From contig JAPLED010000089.1 of NCBI GenBank assembly GCA_026391475.1, positions 1 to 47,151 on the forward strand: DNA of 47,151 nucleotides, in the 5' to 3' direction. Below, one piece after another: positions 8,588-17,206 of this stretch. Within the stretch, counting starts at the first letter, position 1. The number at the start of each line of letters is the position of its first letter. Both the position numbers and the translations under genes were made by a program. Below the pieces are notes generated by a model. The model was not told where the DNA came from, made no database searches, and saw only the letters and a list, made by a program, of their open reading frames with translations. The stretch is from Bacteroidia bacterium. Lineage in GTDB: Bacteria; Bacteroidota; Bacteroidia; Bacteroidales; VadinHA17.

Positions 8588-9388
8588 TTATCCACCAATT
8601 TTAACTTTGACCCCAACTTCACTGAAAAATTCTTTTAGCTCCTGCATTCTTCCTTTTGCAGGCGGTTCCACATTATCCATTTTGTAGGGAATATTAAATC
8701 TTTTATATTTTGATGACCCGATTTTATGAAAAGGCAGAAGGTTTATCTTTTTAAGAGATTCGGTTTTCGTTGATAAAAGAAACTGTTTAAGTTTTTTTAG
8801 ATGGTCAGGATCATCATTAAAACCCGGAATAACAGGAACTCTTACCATTATATCTTTGCCACTATTCAGAAGAATCCGGTAATTATCAAGTATACCGATA
8901 TTGGAAACCCCGGTTAATTCAATATGCCTGGCTTCATCCAGGTGCTTGATGTCGAAGAGGAAAAGGTCAGTAACGGGAATTATTGATTTATAGTTTTCAA
9001 AAGATGAATAACCTGAAGTATCAACTGCTGTATGATAACCATTTTCCTTACAGGCCTTTAACGCCTCAAACAAAAATTCAAACTGAAGCATTGGCTCACC
9101 GCCTGAGAATGTGACACCCCCTTTTGACTGATTAATGAAAACTCTCTCTTTTTCAAGTATCTCAAGAATGTTTTCAACTGAATAGTATTTCCCGACTTCC
9201 TTACTGTTACTGAACTCTCTTTCGCCCACTTTATCAGATATAATCACATTTTCAGGAAAAGGAGATATTCCTTCCGGATTATGGCACCACATACAGTTAA
9301 GAGGACATCCTTTCATGAAAAATGTCACCCTTATCCCAGGACCATCGTGGATTGAATATCTTTTAACGCTGAAAATAAGTCCTTTCAT
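8588..9388 (-). CDS. Glycyl-radical enzyme activating protein (radical SAM)
   Basis: This 266-residue activase installs the glycyl radical on its partner enzyme. The radical-SAM cluster motif is CPLNCMWC (Cys28, Cys32, Cys35), within SIHDGPGIRVTFFMKG. The SAM-binding GGE follows as VTFSGGEPMLQ near residue 95. Activases for PFL2-type enzymes such as HypD usually carry a ferredoxin-like insert with eight extra Cys after the CxxxCxxC motif. Here that segment has no Cys at all, so this is the compact PflA-like form with one cluster. It is the first gene of a two-gene operon with the glycyl radical enzyme (45 bp apart), so its target is almost certainly that protein. Confidence 0.9.
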   Translation of the reverse strand: MKGLIFSVKRYSIHDGPGIRVTFFMKGCPLNCMWCHNPEGISPFPENVIISDKVGEREFSNSKEVGKYYSVENILEILEKERVFINQSKGGVTFSGGEPMLQFEFLFEALKACKENGYHTAVDTSGYSSFENYKSIIPVTDLFLFDIKHLDEARHIELTGVSNIGILDNYRILLNSGKDIMVRVPVIPGFNDDPDHLKKLKQFLLSTKTESLKKINLLPFHKIGSSKYKRFNIPYKMDNVEPPAKGRMQELKEFFSEVGVKVKIGG

Positions 9389-9660
9389 ATAAAAGGTGCT
9401 AAGCTGAATTGGAAATTATATATAAAAACAGGGAAAACTATTCTGAGGATTCAGAATGACAGATAAGTTAAATAGCTGTAGAACATCAGACAACTATAAA
9501 GCCTTCTGCCAAGGCGCTGCATCATAAAACGATATTTCAGTTTTGCGATCATTATAATTCAATGATAGGTGCAAGTTAAATATTTTTTTACTAAGGTACA
9601 TCAGTAATAATAAAATCAAATGTTTATCGTTATTTTTATAGCAGAACCAGATGTGAAGTC

Positions 9661-12024
9661 ATGAAACTGTTTAGTCTTGCTGTTTTTTTATCTTCCTTAC
9701 TTCTTTGTGTCCACGGGCAGGCAGTTGAACGCTACACCATCAGCGGGTATGTCAAAGAGGTTGTAAGTGGTGAATCACTTATAGGTGTAAATATTTACCT
9801 GCCAGACCTTAAGACCGGTACTGTAACAAATAATTATGGTTTCTATTCCCTCACATTACCAACTACCGATTCGGTTAAACTTGTAGTTTCCTATGTCGGA
9901 TTTACTCCTGAAATCATTAAGGTAACCCTTCACAAAGATATTGAGCTGAATATAGATCTTAAACCCAATATTTTACTCAAAGAAGTGACTGTAACTGCTG
10001 ACCGCGGAGAGAAGCAAAGTGAATCGGTAAAAATGAGCATTGTGAAGCTTCAGGTATCGCAAATAAAAAATGTACCCTCACTGCTGGGCGAAAAAGATGT
10101 TCTGAAAGTTCTCCAGCTTATGCCAGGAGTGCAGAAGGGATCCGAAGGGAGCAGTGGTATTTATGTCCGGGGCGGTGGACCTGACCAGAACCTGATTATC
10201 CTCGACGATGCCATTGTATATAATGCCAGTCACCTTTTCGGATTTTTCTCTCTGTTTAACGGTGATGCACTAAAAAGCGTAGAACTTACAAAGGGTGGCT
10301 TTCCGGCCAGGTACGGAGGACGACTCTCTTCAGTGCTGGAAATGAACATGAAGGAGGGTAATAAAGAAGAGTGGCATGGTGAAGGTGGAATCGGAATTCT
10401 TTCATCGCGATTAACTGTTGAAGGACCAATAAAAAAGAGTAAATCTTCAATTCTTTTGTCGGGCCGGAGGACCTATGCCGACCTGATAATTTATCCATTA
10501 TTAGGGGAAGAGAAAACCGGCTATTACTTTTACGATTTCAATGCCAAAGTCAACTATGACTTCGGCAGGAGTAACAAGATTTACCTGAGCGGGTATTTTG
10601 GAAAGGATAAATTCTATATGAATAACAACTCACCCGGGGTAAAGGAAAATGTTGGATTTCTTTGGGGCAATGCAACCGGAACTCTACGCTGGAATCATCT
10701 CTTTACCAACAAATTATTTTCAAACACATCTGCAATATTCAGTAATTATTCTTTTGGTATATATGACAAGTATAAAGTAATTGCAGAGAATAAAAATTAT
10801 TATGCTGAATATTATTCAGGAATAAGAGATTTTACACTGAAGTATGATCTTGATTATCTGCCCAATCCGAATCATTGGATTAAGGCAGGGGCAATAAGTA
10901 TCTTTCACCGGTTCAATCCTCATGCCTTTGTTGAGGAAGATGTCCCACGCAATATTCATGTAAGGGATGTCAGATACACTAATAGCCTTGAATCAGGTAT
11001 CTATGCTGAGGATACCTGGCAACCGGTTCAGACAATTAAGGTTAACGGAGGAATTCGTTTCAGCCATTTCCTGGCAACGAAAAAACAATACCATTTTTTC
11101 GAACCAAGACTGTCTGTAGCCTGGAGGTTAAAAAACGACGTTGCATTAAAAGGTTCATATGCATCTATGAATCAATACATTCATATGATCTCAAATACAG
11201 GGATCAGCTTACCGACCGACCTATGGGTGCCTACAACTGACAGGGTTAAACCCCAGCAATCGCAACAGGTTGCACTGGGATTAGTTAAAGATTTCAACAA
11301 ACCTGATCTTTCTTTCTCTCTTGAAGGGTATTATAAAAACATGGAGCATGTAATCGGATATAAGGAAGGAGCCTCATTTATGATGCTTGACGATCCCGGT
11401 TCATCATCAGATAATAACTGGGAAGACAATGTGACTTCGGGTAGAGCCTGGTCATATGGATTTGAATTTCTTCTTCAGAAAAAAGAGGGCAGGTTTAACG
11501 GATGGATAGGTTATACTCTCTCATGGACACAAATGCAATTCGATTCACTCAATTTCGGGAAAAAATATTATGCACGTTATGATCGTCGTCACGATATATC
11601 ATTTGTTTCAATTTATAAACTCAGTGACCATATAACGCTGTCAGGAACATGGGTTTATGGTACCGGAAACGCTGTAACACTTCCAACATCGGAGTATACT
11701 GCACAACGACATCTTGATGACTATCATTATTATCCCGGTCAACAATATGGATATGTCTCTGGTCGCCCGGTTAATGATTATAGCGTCAAGAATAATTTCC
11801 GGATGAAAGCATATCACAGGCTGGATATAGGTATTCAATTTCATAAAGAGAAAAAATGGGGAGAACGTATATGGGAAATCTCAGTTTATAATGTTTATAG
11901 CCGCAAGAATCCTTTCTATTATTATTCTGATTATAAAATTATTAACAATAAAGAATATGGCATTCTGAAGCAGGTGAGTCTTTTTCCCATTATTCCATCC
12001 TTTACTTATTCTTTTAAATTCTAA
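9661..12024 (+). CDS. TonB-dependent receptor with carboxypeptidase-like N-domain
   Basis: The 787-residue outer-membrane protein starts with a signal peptide ending near residue 19. A carboxypeptidase-regulatory-like beta domain follows (about 24-110; ISGYVKEVVSGESLIGVNIYL), then the plug (about 120-240; LQLMPGVQKGSEGSSGIYVRG and GGFPARYGGRLSSVLEM), then a 22-strand barrel rich in Tyr/Phe and ending in a typical FTYSFKF C-terminus. It imports a ligand using TonB energy. It is not a full SusC: at under 800 residues and paired with a DUF4249 lipoprotein, not SusD, it belongs to the smaller FecA-like group. The ligand is unknown. The DUF4249 gene starts 3 bp after the stop codon, so they are co-transcribed. 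Confidence 0.9.
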   Translation: MKLFSLAVFLSSLLLCVHGQAVERYTISGYVKEVVSGESLIGVNIYLPDLKTGTVTNNYGFYSLTLPTTDSVKLVVSYVGFTPEIIKVTLHKDIELNIDLKPNILLKEVTVTADRGEKQSESVKMSIVKLQVSQIKNVPSLLGEKDVLKVLQLMPGVQKGSEGSSGIYVRGGGPDQNLIILDDAIVYNASHLFGFFSLFNGDALKSVELTKGGFPARYGGRLSSVLEMNMKEGNKEEWHGEGGIGILSSRLTVEGPIKKSKSSILLSGRRTYADLIIYPLLGEEKTGYYFYDFNAKVNYDFGRSNKIYLSGYFGKDKFYMNNNSPGVKENVGFLWGNATGTLRWNHLFTNKLFSNTSAIFSNYSFGIYDKYKVIAENKNYYAEYYSGIRDFTLKYDLDYLPNPNHWIKAGAISIFHRFNPHAFVEEDVPRNIHVRDVRYTNSLESGIYAEDTWQPVQTIKVNGGIRFSHFLATKKQYHFFEPRLSVAWRLKNDVALKGSYASMNQYIHMISNTGISLPTDLWVPTTDRVKPQQSQQVALGLVKDFNKPDLSFSLEGYYKNMEHVIGYKEGASFMMLDDPGSSSDNNWEDNVTSGRAWSYGFEFLLQKKEGRFNGWIGYTLSWTQMQFDSLNFGKKYYARYDRRHDISFVSIYKLSDHITLSGTWVYGTGNAVTLPTSEYTAQRHLDDYHYYPGQQYGYVSGRPVNDYSVKNNFRMKAYHRLDIGIQFHKEKKWGERIWEISVYNVYSRKNPFYYYSDYKIINNKEYGILKQVSLFPIIPSFTYSFKF

Positions 12025-12027
12025 AAA

Positions 12028-12888
12028 ATGTTACAGGATAAAACAAAATATTGTTTTTGGCTTCTCATATTGATATCAACAGTTTCTTGTGAAAGAGAGA
12101 TAGAAGATGTAAAATTACCTGAATTCGTACAAAAACTGGTTATCAGCTCCTTCATTTCACCCTCTGACACTGTTTCGTACATTACAGTATCATCAAACCG
12201 GAGGATATTTGGTGAATTAAACATTAACGAGTCAACCGGAAACCTGACTGCATATCTTTCAGACGGTTCCAGGGAGATAAAACTGGATACTACTAAATCG
12301 GGGTTTAAATTTTTTCCTGAAAATATGCATATTAAAGAAGGAAAAACTTATACACTCAGGGTTCTAAGCGACAAAGGTATCTCAGCAGAGGCATCCTGTA
12401 CGGTTCCTTTCAGCAGGAAGATTGAGATTGAAGTGGATACTTTCTGGAGAGTAGAAAGTCATCCGGGTATGCCGGATTTTAAAAACTTAATGGCTGATAT
12501 TTTTTTAAATGATTATGAGGGTGAGGACAATTATTACAGAATATTTGGTGAACAAGAAACATATGATAAAAGATTTATGCATTCACCCGATGTTTATCAG
12601 TTTTATGAATTAGGTGAAAAAGGTTTCAATGACAATGGTTGGGATGGTAAAAGATCTTTGATAAATACAATAGATATAACTAATCCTATACCTTATGACT
12701 CTTCCTTCCTAAGATTCTATATCCTGTTTACAGACAAAGCCTATTATACCTACCATCAGTCATTGGATAATTATTCCAATGATGAAAATCCCTTTTCTGA
12801 AAACTCACCTGTGTTTTCTAATATAACAGGAGGATTGGGTATTTTTTCAGCATATACTTCCGATACTGTGATAGTAAGGTTAAAATAA
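12028..12888 (+). CDS. DUF4249 family lipoprotein, partner of the TonB receptor
   Basis: The 286-residue product has a short hydrophobic signal with a lipobox ending STVSC (Cys21) followed by acidic residues, as expected for Bacteroidota outer-membrane lipoproteins. The mature protein opens EREIEDVKLPEFVQKLVISSFISPSD and contains a beta-sandwich-like region (about 30-135; SDGSREIKLD, KEGKTYTLRVLSDKGISAEASCTVP), which are hallmarks of DUF4249. Such proteins are encoded next to TonB-dependent receptors, and are thought to be surface lids or ligand-handling partners. The 3-bp spacing from the receptor gene supports that. Its length is close to the family norm. Confidence 0.88.
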   Translation: MLQDKTKYCFWLLILISTVSCEREIEDVKLPEFVQKLVISSFISPSDTVSYITVSSNRRIFGELNINESTGNLTAYLSDGSREIKLDTTKSGFKFFPENMHIKEGKTYTLRVLSDKGISAEASCTVPFSRKIEIEVDTFWRVESHPGMPDFKNLMADIFLNDYEGEDNYYRIFGEQETYDKRFMHSPDVYQFYELGEKGFNDNGWDGKRSLINTIDITNPIPYDSSFLRFYILFTDKAYYTYHQSLDNYSNDENPFSENSPVFSNITGGLGIFSAYTSDTVIVRLK

Positions 12889-13339
12889 AATCTATCACTG
12901 GAGCGCTTAAACCCATCCCATATCATTCGGAAGACCAAGAAAAAAGCCTTATCTGAAATATAGATTTGAATGTCATAGAAAAATTCAATACCACTTAACA
13001 TCAAGCATATACAGAATTTTAACATAAGATTAACAAATCATTAACCAAAAACCCTGCAACATTTTGAGTTTACCCACGTCTATATATTGAATAGAAACAA
13101 AATACAGTAAACAATATTTTGAAAAGAATTTTTTAACAACAGTTTTAATTTCTCTACAATCGCCATTCGGCCGATTCTACGATCAGGTTTTAGGTAAATC
13201 AGGGAAAGACATCACACGGTGTCTTTCCTTTCTTTTTTAAGATTAAAATCATATTTTTTGTTTTCATTTTTTGTATTTTGCACTCAGATAACCAATACAA
13301 AACCAAAAACTCTGATATACCATTAAAAACAAATATATT
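12889..13339 (+). other. Gene-free stretch with hairpins; candidate small RNA or long 3' leader
   Basis: No ORF with coding character is visible in these 451 bp. A hairpin with stem AATCGCC/GGcCGATT (one bulged C) sits around 13158-13176. A complete intrinsic terminator follows at about 13202-13237. No gene ends just before that terminator: the DUF4249 stop is over 300 bp upstream. The stretch is thus either a long 3' UTR or a separate small RNA of roughly 100-150 nt. I found no convincing TTTG/TAnnTTTG promoter pair inside it, so the small-RNA reading is tentative. Confidence 0.35.
13202..13237 (+). terminator. Strong intrinsic terminator with no adjacent gene
   Basis: GGAAAGACA and TGTCTTTCC form a perfect 9-bp stem with an 8-nt loop, followed directly by a T-rich tract (TTTCTTTTTT). 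It lies 314 bp after the DUF4249 stop and 100 bp before the M3 peptidase start. Confidence 0.85.
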
Positions 13340-15448
13340 ATGATGAAAAAGACTCTGTTATTTATGTTCCTTATAGCGGTAGCATTCACTGGATGTAAAA
13401 AGGAAGAAAAGAGTGATAATCCTTTTCTGAACAAGTATGACACTCCTTTCGAAGTACCTCCTTTTGAGCAGATTAAGGCAGCTCATTTCATGCCTGCTTA
13501 TCTTAAGGGGTTTGAAGAACAACGGAATGAAATTAAAGCTATTATCAATAATCCCAAAGAACCAAACTTCAATAATACCATTAAAGCCCTTGAATACAGC
13601 GGTCAGCTTCTTAGTAAGGTAAGCAGGGTATTTGGTTCTCTAAATTCGGCGAATACAAATGATACATTGCAGAAAATAAACAGGGAACTTTCTCCTCTCT
13701 TGTCAAAAAGCAGAGATGATATCAATCTGAATGACAGCTTGTTCCAAAGAATCAGATCCGTATTTGAGAACCGTGACAAATTTAAACTGACTGAAGAAGA
13801 GAAAAAGGTACTGGATGATACCTATAAAAATTTTGTAAGAAGCGGAGCAGCATTATCGCCAGAAGATAAAGACAAACTGCGTAAAATAAATGAAGAACTC
13901 TCCCTGCTGTCTGTTCAATTTGGGGAAAACAATCTGGCTGAAACCAATGGATTCAAACTGGTGATTGATAAACAGGAGGATCTTGCCGGATTACCGGAAG
14001 ATGCAATTAATCAAGCCGCAATAATGGCAAAGAGTATGAAAATGGATGGTAAATGGGTGTTCACAATTCAGTATCCTATAATGGAACCATTCCTTAAATA
14101 TTCTGAAAAACGGGATCTGAGACAGAAGCTTTTCACTGCCTATTTCATGAAAGGTGACAATGATAATGAACATGATAACAAAACGATTATAGCAAAAATA
14201 GCAAAACTGAGGGTTGAAAGGTCTCATCTGCTTGGTTATAAGAGCTATGCTGATTTTGCTCTTGAACGCAATATGGCTAAAACTCCAGAAAAAGTTTTTG
14301 AATTCCTTAATCAAGTCTGGGAAGCCGCAATTCCTGTAGCTAAAGCAGAAGCTGAGGCACAACAGGAACTTATTAACAAAGAGGGGGGCAAATTTAAGCT
14401 TGAACCATGGGACTGGTGGTACTACAGTGAAAAGATTAAGAAGGAGAAGTATGATTTAAGTGATGAAGTTACAAGACCATACTTTAAGATTGATAATGTA
14501 ATGGAAGGAATGTTCTATGTTGCCAATCGGCTTTATGGACTTGTTTTCACAAAAAGAAATGACATACCTAAATATCATCCTGATGTTAATACTTTCGAAG
14601 TTACCCGTAATGGCAAACATGTTGGTATTCTGATGATTGATAATTATCCGCGCCCTTCAAAAAGAAGTGGAGCATGGTGTGGCGCCTTCAGAGGCCAGAG
14701 CCGTGATATTAATGGGAAAATGATTTACCCGATTGTAACAATGGTTACAAATTCAACTCCCCCTACTACTGATAAACCTTCACTTCTAACACCAGATGAA
14801 GCTTCTACATTGTTCCATGAGTTTGGTCATGCCCTGCATCAGCTTCTTTCAAATTCAACATATCCGGGTGTTTCAGGCACATCTGTTCCACGCGATTTTG
14901 TTGAATTACCTTCCCAGATAATGGAGCATTGGGTTCTTGAACCTGAAGTGTTAAAAGTATATGCAAAGCATTATCAGACAGGTGAAATTATTCCGGTTGA
15001 AATTGTTGAAAAGCTTGACAAGGCAAGTAAATTCAATACGGGATTCATCACTGTTGAATATCTTGCTGCTGCACTTCTTGATATGGAATATCATGCTCTT
15101 TCCGAACCTGTTGATCTGGATATTCGTGCGTTCGAAAAAACTGCAATGGACAAATATGGCCTAATTCCTGAAATTAAACCAAGGTACAGGTCAACCTATT
15201 TTAATCATATCTGGGCAGGTGGATATTCTGCAGGTTATTACGCTTATATCTGGTGCGAAATACTTGATGCCGATGCATTCCAGGCATTTAAGGAAACCGG
15301 TAATATTTTTAATAAGGAAGTTGCTGCCAAATTTGAAAAAGAGATCCTTTCAAAAGGAGGAACAAGAGACCCGCTGGAGATGTATATTGCTTTCAGAGGA
15401 AAAGAGCCGGGTATCGATGCTCTTCTTGTAAACAGGGGACTAAAATAA
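13340..15448 (+). CDS. M3 family zinc oligopeptidase, lipoprotein
   Basis: The 702-residue protein has an SPII signal with lipobox VAFTGC (Cys19) and is therefore a periplasm-facing lipoprotein. The catalytic motif HEFGHALH (residues 493-500) is the M3 HExxH zinc site, and the third ligand Glu is expected in FVELPSQIMEHW. The C-terminal MYIAFRGKEP segment matches oligopeptidase A/peptidyl-dipeptidase Dcp. The length is normal for the Dcp/OpdA group. It would cleave small peptides outside the cytoplasm, matching a peptide-using lifestyle. Start is the first ATG of ATGATG at 13340; the second Met (13343) is equally possible. A shared bidirectional terminator follows. Confidence 0.92.
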   Translation: MMKKTLLFMFLIAVAFTGCKKEEKSDNPFLNKYDTPFEVPPFEQIKAAHFMPAYLKGFEEQRNEIKAIINNPKEPNFNNTIKALEYSGQLLSKVSRVFGSLNSANTNDTLQKINRELSPLLSKSRDDINLNDSLFQRIRSVFENRDKFKLTEEEKKVLDDTYKNFVRSGAALSPEDKDKLRKINEELSLLSVQFGENNLAETNGFKLVIDKQEDLAGLPEDAINQAAIMAKSMKMDGKWVFTIQYPIMEPFLKYSEKRDLRQKLFTAYFMKGDNDNEHDNKTIIAKIAKLRVERSHLLGYKSYADFALERNMAKTPEKVFEFLNQVWEAAIPVAKAEAEAQQELINKEGGKFKLEPWDWWYYSEKIKKEKYDLSDEVTRPYFKIDNVMEGMFYVANRLYGLVFTKRNDIPKYHPDVNTFEVTRNGKHVGILMIDNYPRPSKRSGAWCGAFRGQSRDINGKMIYPIVTMVTNSTPPTTDKPSLLTPDEASTLFHEFGHALHQLLSNSTYPGVSGTSVPRDFVELPSQIMEHWVLEPEVLKVYAKHYQTGEIIPVEIVEKLDKASKFNTGFITVEYLAAALLDMEYHALSEPVDLDIRAFEKTAMDKYGLIPEIKPRYRSTYFNHIWAGGYSAGYYAYIWCEILDADAFQAFKETGNIFNKEVAAKFEKEILSKGGTRDPLEMYIAFRGKEPGIDALLVNRGLK

Positions 15449-15464
15449 CCATCAACCTAATTAG

Positions 15465-15495
15465 AAAAATCCGGCCTTATTGACCGGATTTTTTC
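15465..15495. terminator. Bidirectional terminator between M3 peptidase and Crp/Fnr gene
   Basis: AAAAATCCGG (15465-15474) pairs with CCGGATTTTT (15484-15493) across a 9-nt loop. T-runs occur on both strands, so it can end both convergent transcripts. Confidence 0.88.
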
Positions 15496-15519
15496 TTTCA
15501 GATTTGCTGTAAGAAGGAA

Positions 15520-16191
15520 TCAGTCAATTGTAAGTTCAGCTAGTCCTTCTTTATCAATTATCCTAATGTTTTTACCTTTAGCTTCAAGATAACCTTCCTC
15601 TTCCAACTCACCAAGTGCCCTTGCTACTGAAGGCCTTGCAACACCAAAAAAATCAGCAAGTTCATTCTGCGTCATATCCAAAAGAATAGACGCCTTCTCC
15701 TTCCCTGCTTTCTGAAGGATATAATGGGCAAGTTTTCCTTTTATCGTCTTAAAATTCAGAAATTTTATCTTCTCAGATAAAAATTGGGAACGGTTTAAAA
15801 TCATATCCAGAAAATTAACCAGGATAATGTCGTTTCTCATTAACAATTTAAGGAAATCGGGCTTTTCTATCAAAAGCAGTTCTCCATCTGAAACCGCAAT
15901 TACGTTAACAGGAAATCTGTTCCTGTTCCCGAACATGAAAGCTGATGCAATAGCTCCCGGGGCAGGAATATCTTCTATCTTTATCACTCTTCCTGCATAA
16001 TCAATCATTTCTCCCTTCACAACTCCACTTATTACAACTATCAGTGAATTAACAGGTTCCCCGCTTTGTGATATCAGAGAGCCTGCCTGAAATTTTTTAG
16101 TCCGATAAGGAACAACATAAAGAATTGTTTCAATCTCCCCGGTTGTCAGTCCCTTGAATAAAGGAGTATTTGATAAAAGAGAATAGTCCAT
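15520..16191 (-). CDS. Crp/Fnr family transcriptional regulator
   Basis: The 223-residue regulator has an N-terminal cyclic-nucleotide-binding-like beta-roll (about 10-120; FQAGSLISQSGEPVNSLIVVISG), a long dimerisation helix, and a C-terminal winged HTH with NELADFFGVARPSVARALGELEEEG (about 170-195). There is no Cys cluster for Fe-S sensing as in Fnr, so the effector could be bound haem, a nucleotide or another ligand. I use the ATG at 16191 because the upstream extension has no family similarity. Its likely target is the ferredoxin gene at 17207, which sits behind a perfect Crp/Fnr-type palindrome. HcpR-type nitrosative-stress regulators of Bacteroidota are the closest functional analogy (inference). 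Confidence 0.87.
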   Translation of the reverse strand: MDYSLLSNTPLFKGLTTGEIETILYVVPYRTKKFQAGSLISQSGEPVNSLIVVISGVVKGEMIDYAGRVIKIEDIPAPGAIASAFMFGNRNRFPVNVIAVSDGELLLIEKPDFLKLLMRNDIILVNFLDMILNRSQFLSEKIKFLNFKTIKGKLAHYILQKAGKEKASILLDMTQNELADFFGVARPSVARALGELEEEGYLEAKGKNIRIIDKEGLAELTID

Positions 16192-16322
16192 GGTTTTTTC
16201 GTAAAAATAATAAATTGTTATCCATAAACATAGCATCTCCATCATTCAAAAGATTTTGGCCATTCATAAAATTTTAAGGACTTATGTCTCCCGGGTAATA
16301 TCATACTAATCCTATTTTCTAT

Positions 16323-16330
16323 TACATTTG
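16323..16330 (+). promoter_or_regulatory. -7 box (TAnnTTTG) before the M28 pseudogene
   Basis: TACATTTG is an exact -7 consensus, 22 nt before the ATG at 16353. No TTTG is present at the -33 distance. The promoter seems to have outlived the gene. Confidence 0.4.
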
Positions 16331-16352
16331 GTACTTCTTAAAACAAAAGTAA

Positions 16353-17097
16353 ATGAAAATAATTAAATATTTTTTTGTAGTCCTGCTACTGTCTGCTTCT
16401 CAGATTATTCTTTCTCAGGAAGATCCTGAAACAAAACTGCTAAAACAATTTCATGCCATTTCAAGCGAAGAGATGATGACCTGGGTTGATAAACTCTGCT
16501 CTCCGGAATTCAATGGGAGGCTTACCGGTACTTCAGAATACCTTGCAAGCGCAGAATGGGTTGCAGGAAAACTCAAGGAATGGAACATTAAACCGGCCGG
16601 TGAAAATGGAAGTTATTTTCAGTGGTTCAACTTTCCTTATACAGATGTAAATGATATCGGAAGTCTTACTCTGAACTTACCCCAGACAGATGGCTCGGTT
16701 ATAAGAAAAAATTATACTTATCCCGATGAGTATTACCCCGGGATGAACTCAGGTAACGGAGAAATAACTGCTGAAGTTGTTTTTGTGGGTTACGGAGTTT
16801 CGGCTCCGGAACTTTTTCGAACAGGCAAATACAAAATATATTCACCGGACAATGCGTACCTCTGCACCTGTTCCGGGCGAGTATTACGGCAGGCCAAGAA
16901 GTGATGGAGTTATTTTCAGCATGGCAGGATACAGGACCATGTCGATCGGAACTACTGATGGTTATAAGAAAGTTTATTACCACCTGCCAGGCGATGACCC
17001 CGATGCAATTACTATTGAAATAATGGAGGATGTTGCTAAAATGATCTATGTTGCACTCACTAATATGGCAAATGATCCTTCGCTAAATTTACGTTAG
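16353..17097 (+). pseudogene. Decayed M28 family peptidase (internal deletion plus frameshift)
   Basis: The first part (16353 to about 16815) encodes a signal peptide and the N-terminal region of an M28 aminopeptidase-like protein, running to VVFVGYGVSAPEL, where the PA-domain insert would start. The reading then shifts by +1. From about 16819 to 17097 the next frame encodes the family's C-terminal end (KYIHRTMRTSAPVPGEYYGR, MAGYRTMSIGTTDGYKKVYYH, AITIEIMEDVAKMIYVALTN). The catalytic core with most metal ligands is missing; only the last His (YYHLPGDDPD) remains. The two parts are thus 5' and 3' ends joined by a deletion out of frame at about 16812-16820, and not a simple sequencing slip. The product should be inactive. 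Confidence 0.85.
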
Positions 17098-17130
17098 CTT
17101 TCACGGATTCATCTTTTTAAAAAAATCATA

Positions 17131-17152
17131 AATTGTAACATATGTTACAATT
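17131..17152. promoter_or_regulatory. Perfect 22-bp palindrome, Crp/Fnr-type operator
   Basis: AATTGTAACAT (17131-17141) is followed without spacer by its exact complement. The core TTGTAACA/TGTTACAA matches Crp/Fnr-family operators. A -7-like box CAATTTTG (one base off TAnnTTTG) lies at 17171-17178. This would put the palindrome near -41 relative to transcription start, the class II activator position. No TTTG -33 box is present, as expected for an activator-dependent promoter. Confidence 0.8.
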
Positions 17153-17206
17153 AAAGCCATTTCATTTCTTCAATTTTGTAAAAGAAAATAATTAAACCAT
17201 ACAAAT

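Noticed and set aside
13063-13090. TTTG plus TATATTGA as a promoter for a small RNA
   Set aside because: The spacing is only 16 nt and the -7 box is off consensus; not strong enough to list as a promoter.
16353-17097. M28 gene broken only by a single-base sequencing error
   Set aside because: Restoring the frame would still leave the central catalytic domain missing, so a deletion is required.
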